Part shown: positions 18,767 to 28,300 of the stretch, piece by piece | Position numbering within the stretch: the first letter of the stretch is position 1 | How the letters are laid out: the number at the start of each line of letters is the position of its first letter | Source: Dyadobacter sp. CY261 | GTDB taxonomy: Bacteria; Bacteroidota; Bacteroidia; Cytophagales; Spirosomataceae | Direction: 5' to 3' | DNA length: 64,000 nucleotides | Assembly (NCBI RefSeq): GCF_021440085.1 | Contig: NZ_JAKCPW010000007.1 | Span: 248,001 to 312,000 of the forward strand | Translations under genes and position numbers: made by a program | Notes under the pieces: generated by a model | What the model saw: only the letters and a program-made list of their open reading frames with translations | What the model was told of the DNA's origin: nothing | Database searches by the model: none

Positions 18767-21700
18767 ATGAATTCCATGACCTATTCATTTCACTCCGTTT
18801 ACCGGTTCTGGCGACGAACGGCATTGGTTGCAATGCTCGCGACCGCATCAACGGCGGTATTTGCAACCCACCACGACGGGCGCCAGCAGGACCCGGCGAA
18901 GGTATCCATCCATATTTCCAAAGGTACCTTGCATGAGGTATTGTCGGCGGTTTCCAAGCAATCGGGGATCAATTTTGTGTATTCCGAGGAATTAGGCAAG
19001 ACTGGTTCCATTAGTTTGAATGTGACAAATACCCCGCTCGGCAAGGCACTCAAACACCTGGAAGAAAACTATCAGCTTCGCTTTGAACAAGTCAACAACA
19101 CGATTGCGGTGAGCCGGGCAAATACCCGCAAGAGCGCGGAGCAAGGGAAGGTTTCGGGCAAGGTAACCGACGAAAAGGGCGAGATCCTGCCCGGCGCGAG
19201 CATCCGGATCGTCAGGACCAACGGCAGCGGTACCGACCGTTCCATAGGTGCAATGGCGAACGATCAGGGTGTTTTTACACTGAATATCCCGGAAGGTACT
19301 TATGCACTCGAAGCGTCTTTCATCGGTTATCAGAGCGCGCTGAACGGTAACGTGGTCGTAACCGGCGGGCAGACCCTGACCGTCAATTTCAGTTTGCGTG
19401 ACGCCGGCCTTTTGAAGGAAGTCACGGTTACGTATGGTAAACAAAAGACCAAAGAGGTGACCGGTGCCATTGTGCAGGTGAATGCGGATGGATTGCAGGA
19501 TATGCCTGTGACGCAATTCGCCCAGCAATTGCAGGGCCGGGCGCCGGGTGTGCAGATCGCCCAGACGAGCGGTCAGCCAGGCAGGGGAATGTCGTTCAGG
19601 ATCAGGGGAGCGGCCTCATTGTTTTCGGAAGCACAGCCGCTTTTTGTAGTGGACGGCATGCCGGTGACAGGAAGTATCAATAACATCAACCCATCGGAAA
19701 TTGAGTCCTTTTCGATCCTGAAAGATGCTTCGGCGACCGCTTTATACGGTTCCCGCGCAGCAAACGGGGTAATCCTGATCACCACCAAGCACGCCCGCCC
19801 GGGTGATTCGATCATCGAGTTCAATGCGAATTACGGCATTCAGAAAATCCCGCAAAACCGTATTCCGAGGACCATGAACGCAACGGAATTCGCACAGTTT
19901 ATGAAAGAGCGATATGAGGACCGCGTGAAGTACGAAGGATTGAACCCCGCAACTACACCGCTCGACAAGGAATACCAGGATCCGGCATCCAATGGGATAG
20001 GGACCAACTGGTTTGACGTGCTAACCCGCTCGGCACCGGTCCAATCCTACGACCTGACGGTCAGGTCGGCGCGGGATAGGTCCTCATCGGCTGTGATTGC
20101 GGGTTACCAGGAGCAGCAGGGGGTGATGATCAACAATTCCAGCAAGCTGTTCTCGCTGCGCCTTAACCAGGACCTTTCGCTGAGCAACAACAAGATCAAA
20201 ATCGGTTTCAATATCGCACCCAGTTACCGGATCGATCACAACAACCGGCTGACGACCGATGGTGTGGGTGGTTTGTTCCAGAAGACGCTGGAAGCCAGTC
20301 CGCTATTCGCGCCGGTGAACCCTGATGGCACCATGCCTCAATTTGTAAACTCGCCGGGAATGGTGTCTTACCTGAACCCGTACGCACAGCTCACACGCAC
20401 GAAAGACGATTACATTACGACGCGCATCCTGGGCAATACCCATTTTGACTACGAGTTTCTGGATGGTTTGAGTTTTAAAACGAATGTAGGGATCGATAAA
20501 GGTGCGGAGACGAGAAACCAATTTTCGCCTTCGATCGTCACCACCAATTCCGTCGCGACGGGATTGAGCAGCTCGGTCGATAACTATTCGTGGACAGCCG
20601 AGGCGAATTTGCAGTATAACAAAACCTTTTTCAATGACCACAACATTGATGCGTTGCTAGGTTACTCGGCGCAGAAGTTTAATTCAGTCAGCAATTCGGT
20701 TTCCGGAACGGGCTTTCCCAGCGACGACGTGCCTTATCTGAGCGCCGCAACGGTGATCAGCGCGGGGGCTTCGAACACGACGCAATATTCGCTGCTCTCG
20801 CAGATTGCCCGTTTGAACTACAACTACAAAGGGAAATACCTGCTTTCCGGTGCCGTGCGCCGCGACGGTTCCTCCAAGTTTGGTGCCGATCGTAAGTATG
20901 GGTTTTTTCCTTCCGTTTCTGCCGGCTGGGTCGTGAGTGACGAGGCGTTTGTACAGGCTATTCCCAAAATCAGTTTGCTGAAACTGCGCGCCAGCTATGG
21001 TGTAACGGGGAATAACTTCTTCGGCAACTTCGTGTCCATCGCCAACCTCGGGGAGTTTAATTACATTCTCAACGGCGTGCTGGTACCGGGGCTTACCATT
21101 AATACGCTCGGTAACCCGGATCTGGCCTGGGAGCGCAACAAGCAATTCAATGTGGGCCTTGATCTTGGATTGTTCAACGACCGCGTGATGCTTACTTACG
21201 ATTATTACAACAAGATCACCGACGGGCTGATCCAGGACCGGCCGATACCGCGTGCTTCCGGCTTTTCGACCATTAAGTACAATGTCGGGGTGTTCAAATT
21301 CTGGGGGCATGAAATCGGGATCAATACCAAAAACCTGACTGGTCCGCTGACGTGGAATTCGACGCTCAACATTTCGTTCGACCGGAATATCATCAAATCG
21401 CTCGTGGCCCCGGGCTTTATCCGCCGTAACAACACGGTAACTTCCGATTACTTCCGCCAGCAGGCAGGGCACAGCCTGGGTGAGTTTTACGGTTTTATAT
21501 TTGAAGGATTATATAAAAACCAGGAAGATCTCGCAAACTCCGCCAAATACGGAAGTGCCTCCGATGTCGGCACGATCAAAGTGCGCGACCTGAATGGGGA
21601 CGGCAAGATAGACGACGTAGCCGACCGCACGTTCATAGGCGACCCGACGCCTGATTTTAGCTTCGGATTTATCAATGATTTTAAATACAAAAATTTTGAT

Positions 21701-22159
21701 CTAAGCATGACCATGTCCGGTGCCGTGGGTGGTGAAATTCTGAATGCCGCCAAATGGGCCTATTCGACGAACATGGATGGTTCGCGTTTGCCACTTGCAG
21801 CAGTGTCCGACCGCTGGCGGTCGCCGGAAAACCCTGGCTCAGGCGTTTATCCCAGGACCAAATCCGGTACCACGGGCATTGGTCGCTCAGTGAACAGCCA
21901 GTGGGTCGAGGACGGCAGCTACCTGACCCTGAAAAACATCTCGCTCGGCTACACCATGGATATGAAAGGCAAACTAGCACTGAGAAAGTTGCGTATGTAT
22001 GCCTCCGTTCAACAGGCTTTCGTGCTTACGAAGTACACCGGCATGAACCCCGAGATCAGTTTCGACGGTCTGAATGCGACGAATGGTATCGGTATCGACG
22101 AGAATGCTTATCCGATCCCGAGAACATTCTCCCTGGGTCTTACAATGACATTCAAATGA
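18767..22159 (+). CDS. SusC/RagA TonB-linked outer-membrane protein with STN domain
   Basis: A 1130-residue SusC-type transporter. Signal peptide ~1-34 (ends AVFA); STN domain ~45-113 (VSIHISKGTLHEVLSAVSKQ), which in transducers contacts FecR; carboxypeptidase-like domain ~127-210 (SGKVTDEKGEILPGASIRIV); plug ~217-340 with the family's LFVVDGMPVTG and LKDASATALYGSRAANGVI; barrel to the end, finishing SLGLTMTFK. It would import a ligand captured by the SusD lipoprotein encoded 20 bp downstream, using TonB energy, and report occupancy to the FecR/sigma pair upstream. The substrate is not evident: no glycoside hydrolase is linked to this pair. Confidence 0.95.
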   Translation: MNSMTYSFHSVYRFWRRTALVAMLATASTAVFATHHDGRQQDPAKVSIHISKGTLHEVLSAVSKQSGINFVYSEELGKTGSISLNVTNTPLGKALKHLEENYQLRFEQVNNTIAVSRANTRKSAEQGKVSGKVTDEKGEILPGASIRIVRTNGSGTDRSIGAMANDQGVFTLNIPEGTYALEASFIGYQSALNGNVVVTGGQTLTVNFSLRDAGLLKEVTVTYGKQKTKEVTGAIVQVNADGLQDMPVTQFAQQLQGRAPGVQIAQTSGQPGRGMSFRIRGAASLFSEAQPLFVVDGMPVTGSINNINPSEIESFSILKDASATALYGSRAANGVILITTKHARPGDSIIEFNANYGIQKIPQNRIPRTMNATEFAQFMKERYEDRVKYEGLNPATTPLDKEYQDPASNGIGTNWFDVLTRSAPVQSYDLTVRSARDRSSSAVIAGYQEQQGVMINNSSKLFSLRLNQDLSLSNNKIKIGFNIAPSYRIDHNNRLTTDGVGGLFQKTLEASPLFAPVNPDGTMPQFVNSPGMVSYLNPYAQLTRTKDDYITTRILGNTHFDYEFLDGLSFKTNVGIDKGAETRNQFSPSIVTTNSVATGLSSSVDNYSWTAEANLQYNKTFFNDHNIDALLGYSAQKFNSVSNSVSGTGFPSDDVPYLSAATVISAGASNTTQYSLLSQIARLNYNYKGKYLLSGAVRRDGSSKFGADRKYGFFPSVSAGWVVSDEAFVQAIPKISLLKLRASYGVTGNNFFGNFVSIANLGEFNYILNGVLVPGLTINTLGNPDLAWERNKQFNVGLDLGLFNDRVMLTYDYYNKITDGLIQDRPIPRASGFSTIKYNVGVFKFWGHEIGINTKNLTGPLTWNSTLNISFDRNIIKSLVAPGFIRRNNTVTSDYFRQQAGHSLGEFYGFIFEGLYKNQEDLANSAKYGSASDVGTIKVRDLNGDGKIDDVADRTFIGDPTPDFSFGFINDFKYKNFDLSMTMSGAVGGEILNAAKWAYSTNMDGSRLPLAAVSDRWRSPENPGSGVYPRTKSGTTGIGRSVNSQWVEDGSYLTLKNISLGYTMDMKGKLALRKLRMYASVQQAFVLTKYTGMNPEISFDGLNATNGIGIDENAYPIPRTFSLGLTMTFK

Positions 22160-22178
22160 TGATTTTAATCTAAAAAAT

Positions 22179-23735
22179 ATGAAAAAGAACAATTTGCTCG
22201 GGCTTTCCCTGCTGGCGTTTGTCCTGACATCCTGCAATGACAGTTTCATCGACCTCTCGCCGAAAGACCAGTTTTCCGCAGGCACATTTTACCAGACCGA
22301 AGCGCAGTTCCGACAGGCGGTAACCGCTGCCTACGTGCCGATGCGCGATTTGCTGGACAATGATTTTTACGTAGCCGAAATGCGTTCAGATAATTCGCAT
22401 TACGAATATGTGGCGGGCAACCGCGGGACGGCGATCGTTCACCGCGAAAACATTGGCGATTTCACCGACCAGTCGACCAACTCCTACACCAATGCCGTCT
22501 ACTTTCATTGTTATAACGTTATTTCAAAAGCCAATATCGTGCTGACGAGGCTGGCTGGCGCTACGATTCCCGAAGCTGCGAAAGCGGAGGTCGAGGGGCA
22601 GGCAAAGTTTCTCCGGGCATTCAATTATTTCAGGTTGGTGAGATATTTCGGGCAAGTGCCGCTTTACCTGAGAGAAATAGAAAAGGTGGAAGATACATTT
22701 GTGGACCGTTCGCCGGTCGATGCCGTTTATAACCAGGTGATCGCGGATGCTACTGATGCGATCGCCAAACTTGCGGCGCCGGCGAGTTTCCCGCAGAATG
22801 GCCAGGCTACGAAAGGGGCCGCTACCATGCTGCTTGCCGAGGTTTATATGACGCAAAAGAAATATGCAGAAGCAGCACAGCTCCTCAATACATTACCCGC
22901 CATGGGTTACGGGCTGAACGCGAATTACGAGGATGCATTTTCGGTCACTAACAAAAACAGTAAGGAGTCGATTTTTGAAATACAGTATCTCGAAGGCACA
23001 GTGGCCGGTTCGCAGCCTAGTACGTTTGTCTACCAGTTCCTGCCAAGAACGACCAACACGCGGCTGATCACCACTTTTGGCACGACGGTTGTTTCCACCA
23101 ACAACACCGGCAACGGTGGATGGAACACCCCGACCCAGGATATGATTGAGGCCTATGAGCCCGGCGACAAGCGCCTCGATGCGTCAATCGGGATCGCCGA
23201 GGGGACTTATAACACGAGCAGCTATCTCAACATTACAGCCAGCAAAAGCATCGTAGGATATGTACCCGAGACCGGTAAGACAGGCGTGCCATATATCAGG
23301 AAATTCCTCGGGCCGCATTCCAATCCAAACAATACCAATAACAACTGGCCTATTTACCGGTATTCGGATGCATTGCTGCTGTTGGCTGAGTCGTTGAATG
23401 AACAAGGGAAATCGGCCGATGCACTAGTGCCGCTTAACGAAGTGAGAAAGCGGGCAGGGCTTGCGGGCATTACGCAGACCGCACAGCCGGCATTGCGTGA
23501 CATTATCGCGCATGAAAGACGTGTGGAGCTCGCTTTTGAAAACCACCGCTGGCTGGACCTGGTGCGTACCGGCAAGGCTATCGAGGTGATGACCGCACAT
23601 GGGGCGAAGCTGAAAAAGCAGTACAGCTATCTCACCTCGGATTCGTACAATGTAACGCCAGACAAGCTGCTGTTGCCGATCCCGCAGTCCGAAAGGGAAC
23701 TGAACCCGGGCCTGACGCAGAATCCGGGTTACTAA
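22179..23735 (+). CDS. SusD/RagB-family nutrient-binding lipoprotein
   Basis: A 518-residue surface lipoprotein; lipobox cysteine at residue 19 (VLTSCNDSF). The SusD beginning is plain (IDLSPKDQFSAGTFYQTEAQ) and the tetratricopeptide-like helices follow (AKFLRAFNYFRLVRYFGQVP, AATMLLAEVYMTQKKYAEAA); the RagB/SusD C-terminal part ends in HERRVELAFENHRWLDLVRT and LLPIPQSERELNPGLTQNPG. It forms the lid over the SusC barrel encoded 20 bp upstream. A perfect hairpin after the stop ends the four-gene signalling locus. Confidence 0.95.
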   Translation: MKKNNLLGLSLLAFVLTSCNDSFIDLSPKDQFSAGTFYQTEAQFRQAVTAAYVPMRDLLDNDFYVAEMRSDNSHYEYVAGNRGTAIVHRENIGDFTDQSTNSYTNAVYFHCYNVISKANIVLTRLAGATIPEAAKAEVEGQAKFLRAFNYFRLVRYFGQVPLYLREIEKVEDTFVDRSPVDAVYNQVIADATDAIAKLAAPASFPQNGQATKGAATMLLAEVYMTQKKYAEAAQLLNTLPAMGYGLNANYEDAFSVTNKNSKESIFEIQYLEGTVAGSQPSTFVYQFLPRTTNTRLITTFGTTVVSTNNTGNGGWNTPTQDMIEAYEPGDKRLDASIGIAEGTYNTSSYLNITASKSIVGYVPETGKTGVPYIRKFLGPHSNPNNTNNNWPIYRYSDALLLLAESLNEQGKSADALVPLNEVRKRAGLAGITQTAQPALRDIIAHERRVELAFENHRWLDLVRTGKAIEVMTAHGAKLKKQYSYLTSDSYNVTPDKLLLPIPQSERELNPGLTQNPGY

Positions 23736-23775
23736 TGCAGTGATTTGCAGTATAGGGATTTGATCAGATAGGAAG

Positions 23776-23802
23776 GTCGGGGCAATGCTGCATTGCCCCG
23801 AC
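23776..23802. terminator. Bidirectional hairpin terminator
   Basis: A perfect 12-bp stem (GTCGGGGCAATG and complement) with a 3-nt loop between the convergent SusD (stop at 23735) and alkaline phosphatase (stop at 23808) genes. It can serve both strands; neither side has a long T run. Confidence 0.75.
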
Positions 23803-23807
23803 GATTC

Positions 23808-25202
23808 TTATACTTTCGCAATGCCGGTCGCATCGAGCATGAAATGATGCAGCTCGGTGTTTTTGACAAACGGGTTCAGGTTTTCACTCCCCGGACCGAA
23901 CATGGCGAGCTCCACATAATCGGCCGAGTGGTCCATTCCCGCCCATCCAATGCCGGTGTAACGCGACTGTATGATCGCAAATTCTCTGAAAAGCGGCTTG
24001 TTGGCAATGTAAAGTCCTTTTTCATTTTTCGATCCCAGCAAACCGATCAATTTTTCCGCTTCCTCTTTTTTGATAGCATAGCCCTGCGCAAACTCGATCC
24101 GCTCGATCAGCTGTGAAGCCGAAGGCATCTCTTTCAGGTCGCCCATGATCCAGTTGTTGGTGTGCTTGTATTTTTGGAACAGGTCGAATTGCTTATCGCT
24201 TCCGAAAAGTCCGGGATTCGCATTGCCGTGGTCGGTGGTGATAATTACCAGCGTTTCCTTGTCTTTTGCGGCAAAATCCAGGGCAATTTGAATCGCCTGG
24301 TCAAACGCGATCTGGTCATAGATGAGCCCGCCCGCATCGTTGGAATGCGCCGCCCAATCCACTTTTCCACCTTCGATCTGCACGGCGAAGCCTTTCGGAT
24401 TTTTCGATAGCAATTCGAGCGTCTTGCGCGTCATTTCTGCCAGTGACGGGACTGCCTTTTGAAGTTCCGCATTTTCGAATGTATCCAGCGAATAGGGCAG
24501 TGCGCCTTCACAGAACACGCCCATAATCGGTTTCTGCAAATTTGATAATGCCATCAGATCGTCCCGGTTTCGCGCCACATGGTAGCCCGCTTTTTGATAA
24601 TCCCCCAAAAGGTCCTTCTTGTCTTTCCGGTGATCGGCCTGGAAAAACTCGGCACCGCCGCCCATCATCACGTCGAATTTCAGGTCGAGATATTGGTCCG
24701 CGATTTCGGACTCGTCGCCGCGCGATTTGTTGTTAATGCAAAAACCGGCCGGCGTCGCGTGCGTAATGGTCACCGAGGTCACGCAGCCTACGGATTTGCC
24801 GGCCTCTTTGAATTTCTGTAAAATGGGTTTGTTGAAGCTTCCGTCGGCATTTACATTCAGGTTGCCGTTGGGCACCTTCCGGCCGCCGCCCCAGGCTGAG
24901 CTTCCCGCTGCCGAATCGGTCACAATCGCGTTGGAAGAAGAAGTTTCCATGAATGCGCGCCGGCCCGTTTTTTCGGTATACAATTTCATCCAGGCACTCT
25001 CGCGTCCTTCCTTTCTTTTGAGTAGCAGATCGGCCATGTTCAGCGTGCCGGTGCTCATGCCGTCGCTCACCATAAAAATGATGTTTTTGGCAGAGTACCT
25101 GGATTTGAGCGTAGCGGCATTACCCTTTTCATTTCCAAAAATAGCCATCGGCCCCAATGCTAAACTGGCGGCGGTATTGGTAAAAAAATCCCTTCTTTTC
25201 AT
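23808..25202 (-). CDS. Alkaline phosphatase, Tat-exported
   Basis: A 464-residue metal-dependent phosphomonoesterase. I take ATG at 25202, giving the twin-arginine start MKRRDFFTNTAAS; an in-frame start four codons earlier is possible. Motifs of the alkaline phosphatase superfamily: metal Asp in IIFMVSDGMS, nucleophile Ser97 in IVTDSAAGSSAWGGG, FAVQIEGGKVDWAAHSNDAG, IITTDHGN and GMDHSADYV near the end, supplying the remaining metal ligands. It should release phosphate from organic phosphates in the periplasm. Expression is probably driven by TAGCTTTG at 25250-25243 with a TTAACA direct repeat just upstream. The divergent neighbour is a secreted nuclease, which would supply nucleotides as substrate. 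Confidence 0.93.
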   Translation of the reverse strand: MKRRDFFTNTAASLALGPMAIFGNEKGNAATLKSRYSAKNIIFMVSDGMSTGTLNMADLLLKRKEGRESAWMKLYTEKTGRRAFMETSSSNAIVTDSAAGSSAWGGGRKVPNGNLNVNADGSFNKPILQKFKEAGKSVGCVTSVTITHATPAGFCINNKSRGDESEIADQYLDLKFDVMMGGGAEFFQADHRKDKKDLLGDYQKAGYHVARNRDDLMALSNLQKPIMGVFCEGALPYSLDTFENAELQKAVPSLAEMTRKTLELLSKNPKGFAVQIEGGKVDWAAHSNDAGGLIYDQIAFDQAIQIALDFAAKDKETLVIITTDHGNANPGLFGSDKQFDLFQKYKHTNNWIMGDLKEMPSASQLIERIEFAQGYAIKKEEAEKLIGLLGSKNEKGLYIANKPLFREFAIIQSRYTGIGWAGMDHSADYVELAMFGPGSENLNPFVKNTELHHFMLDATGIAKV

Positions 25203-25242
25203 GTGGTGGATCAAATGCTTTAAGCGGTTTTCTGACTTTCGG

Positions 25243-25250
25243 CAAAGCTA
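25243..25250 (-). promoter_or_regulatory. Bacteroidota -7 promoter element (TAGCTTTG) for the phosphatase
   Basis: TAGCTTTG on the minus strand matches the Bacteroidota -7 consensus TAnnTTTG. It lies ~40 bp before the phosphatase start and 10 bp downstream of the TTAACA repeat. No TTG-type -33 element is placed correctly, as expected for an activator-dependent promoter. Confidence 0.6.
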
Positions 25251-25260
25251 CATCCGGCGG

Positions 25261-25277
25261 TGTTAACCCAATGTTAA
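25261..25277 (-). promoter_or_regulatory. Pho-box-like direct repeat upstream of the phosphatase
   Basis: On the minus strand TTAACA-TTGGG-TTAACA: two perfect hexamers with an 11-bp period, i.e. on one helix face. This equals the Bacillus PhoP-box arrangement, and 11-bp spacing is also that of the E. coli Pho box (family knowledge). Its place just upstream of the -7 element of an alkaline phosphatase gene supports a phosphate-starvation operator; the binding protein is inferred. Confidence 0.5.
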
Positions 25278-25299
25278 GTTGCGGATGGCGTGGGTTTTC

Positions 25300-25316
25300 T
25301 TAACAGCTATTTAAAG
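25300..25316 (+). promoter_or_regulatory. Pho-box-like direct repeat on the nuclease side
   Basis: On the plus strand TTAACA-GCTAT-TTAAAG, again 11-bp period, with one mismatch in the second hexamer. It points toward the secreted nuclease gene. The distance to the -7 element (31 bp) is longer than on the phosphatase side, so this site is less certain. Confidence 0.4.
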
Positions 25317-25347
25317 TTGAGGTCACGCCGGGAAAACGGGCGGGCGG

Positions 25348-25355
25348 TAGCTTTG
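25348..25355 (+). promoter_or_regulatory. Bacteroidota -7 promoter element (TAGCTTTG) for the nuclease
   Basis: TAGCTTTG on the plus strand, an exact TAnnTTTG match, 34 bp before the nuclease start. The same octamer serves the divergent phosphatase on the other strand. Confidence 0.55.
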
Positions 25356-25389
25356 GTGGTTTGAATATCACATAACTCACGTTTGATCA

Positions 25390-28300
25390 ATGAGAAAGAC
25401 ACTACTATCAACCATTACAGCGGCATTTCTACGGGCCGTGCTCCTGTCCGGGGCCTGTTTTACCACATTTGCGCAGACGGCGCCGACAGCGCAAACGATC
25501 CCATTTTCTTTAACATCTGTCCAGCCACAGGTTTTGCCGGCCGGTGTTGCGGTACACCGTTTTGCCAGTGTACAAACAACACGCCCGGTATCTCCCGGCA
25601 CCGCTGATCTTGTTGCGCTCGCCTCCAATGCCGGTGAGAACGCAGGCGGATGGCGCAGCGAAGGCACAAACGGGATCCTGGGAATAGGAATGCTGGCCTC
25701 TAACAGCGCACCCGCCGGAGCGGTGGTAGTGGCTTTGGATACAAGGGACAAGTCGGGACTAGTAGTAAAATGGAAAGCCAGGATCAGATATTTGCAGGGC
25801 AGTCGTGATAACAGTCTTGCCATTCAGGCCCGAATAGGTAATACCGGCAACTTTACAAATTTGGGAAGCGTGAGTGAAGTTTTTTCCACCACAACCTACA
25901 ATACCGTTGGAGACTCCGCATCGTATTCACTGGCGCTTCCGGACTCACTGGCCGGGATAGAACTACTGCAACTAAGATGGGTATACTGGGAGTCGGCAGG
26001 AAGTAGTGGCAGCCGAGACAGGATTGCACTGGACGATGTTTCGATCGAAGAGGAAGTAACAGGGCCGGACATTACGGCTCCGACAATCAGCGCGCTAGCT
26101 CCCGCCGACAATGCAATCAATGTACAGACGACAGCCGCATTGAGCCTGACTTTTTCAGAGAATGTGGTGAAAAACACAGGATCTTTTACCATTACCAATG
26201 CAAATGATAATACTACACAGGTGATCGATGTCGCCTCGGCCAATGTAACGGTGGCCGGTGCAAAGGTGTCGATCTCGGGCGTTACGCTTGTAAATTCGAC
26301 TTCCTATCACATTACACTCACAGCCAATTCCTTTGCCGACGAGGCGGGTAATGATTTTGCCGGGATCGCGGATGCGCAAACGTGGAATTTCACCACGATC
26401 GCACCTCCGGGAACCGTCACCAAAATCAGCGCTATCCAGGGAAGCGGACAACTTGCCGCGCTGACAGGCGAATACACCATTGAAGGAATCGTCACCCGCA
26501 CCTTCCCGGGCGCTACCGGATTGAGCGGTTTCTACGTGCAGGAGGAAGATGCGGACGCCGACGGCGATCCGCTGACTTCCGAAGCGATCTTTGTGTACAA
26601 TGTATCGGCCGACCCCGTGGGTGAAGTAAGCCCGAGCCAGGGCGACAAAGTTCGTTTGACAGGAGAGGTGATTGATTTCGTATCTACCACCAGCGGCGTT
26701 ACGACGCGTTTGACCGAAATAAAAACTCTTACCACATTTGAAAACCTGGGCGCTTCGTCCTTGCCAACGCCGGTAGCCGTGAAACTGCCAGTTGCCAATG
26801 TAGCCGATCTGGAACGTTACGAAGGTATGTTGGCAGACCTCAGTGCAAACAGCGGAAACCTGGCAGTGACGGAATTCTTCGAACTGGGACGCTATGGTCA
26901 GGTACTGCTATCGGTGGATGGTGCCACCAACCAGCCGGGTACCGACGCCCGTCTCGATCAGTATACGCAGTTCAATGCGCCGAGTGTGAGTGGCTATGCG
27001 GCTTATATGGGCGAATTGGCTAAAAGACAAATCATCCTTGACGACGGCAGCACCCGCCAGAACCCGGACCCGATCATTTTCGGTCGTGGTGGAAACCCGT
27101 TGAGCGCGGGCAATACACTGCGCGGCGGCGACCTGGTTTCCAACATCATCGGCATTCTCGACGAGCGCCTCGAAGGCTACCGCATCCAGTCGGCTACCGG
27201 CATTAATTTCCAACCCGCCAACGAACGTCCGGCGACCATTCCAGGCCTTGCAGCCAGCGGAACTACGCCATCGCTGAGAATAGCAAGTGCCAATGTGCTT
27301 AACTACTTCGTGAACCTCGACGTTTCGGGAGATGAATACCGCGGCGCGAACACGGCAGCGGAATTTGAGCGTCAAAAAGCTAAAATCGTAAAAGCGCTGA
27401 TACGCTCTCAGGGCGATGTGATCGGCTTGATGGAAATCCAGTCAAACGGAGCTACGCCAATCACCGCATTGAAGGATTTGGAAAACGGCCTGAATGCAGA
27501 TCCGGAAGGCAGCGGTACTTATGCTTTCATTGACCCCGCTACCACCGGCGCATCGATTTCGACAGATGCAATTACCGTAGGTATTTTGTATAAAAAAGAT
27601 AAAGTCACCCCGCTTGGCAATGCGGCCACATTGACCACCAGCCCAGCATTTGACCTGGTCGGCCGCCGTCCGCTGGCGCAGACATTCACCCAGAATTCAA
27701 ATGGGGAAGTGTTCTCAGTGGTTGTCAATCACTTTAAGTCGAAAGGATCAAGCTCGGGCGGCGAAGGTGATGCCGACGCCAATGACGGGCAGGGATTCTC
27801 CAACGGAACGCGCAGCCGCCAGGCGACGGACCTTGCGAGCTGGCTGGCCACGCGGCCGACCGGAACCACCGACCCGGATTATCTGATCCTCGGCGATTTG
27901 AATGCTTACGCCAAGGAGAACCCGATCACGATTCTCGAAACGGCAGGTTACGGTAATTTGCTTCCCGCTTCATCTTATTCATATGTTTTCGACGGGCAAT
28001 TTGGCTCGCTGGACCACGCACTGGCCAGCAAGTCACTTTCGAACCAGGTTACGGGCGCAGCCAAATGGCACATCAATGCCGATGAGCCAAGCGTGCTGGA
28101 TTACAATACGGAGTTCAAATCAACCGGTCAGGTCGCCAGCCTGTACAGTGGCGACCACTATCGAGCGGCCGATCACGACCCGGTGTTAGTCGGTCTTTTT
28201 CTGGATAAGTCGTTGCCGGTTACCTACATTTCGTTTTCCGGAAATCTGAATGGCGGCAAGGTCACTCTGAATTGGAAAACCTCCCAGGAAACAGATAACG

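Noticed and set aside
20684-21472. Minus-strand open frame (262 codons) opposite the first SusC barrel
   Set aside because: Shadow of a certain gene, with no start context or domain.
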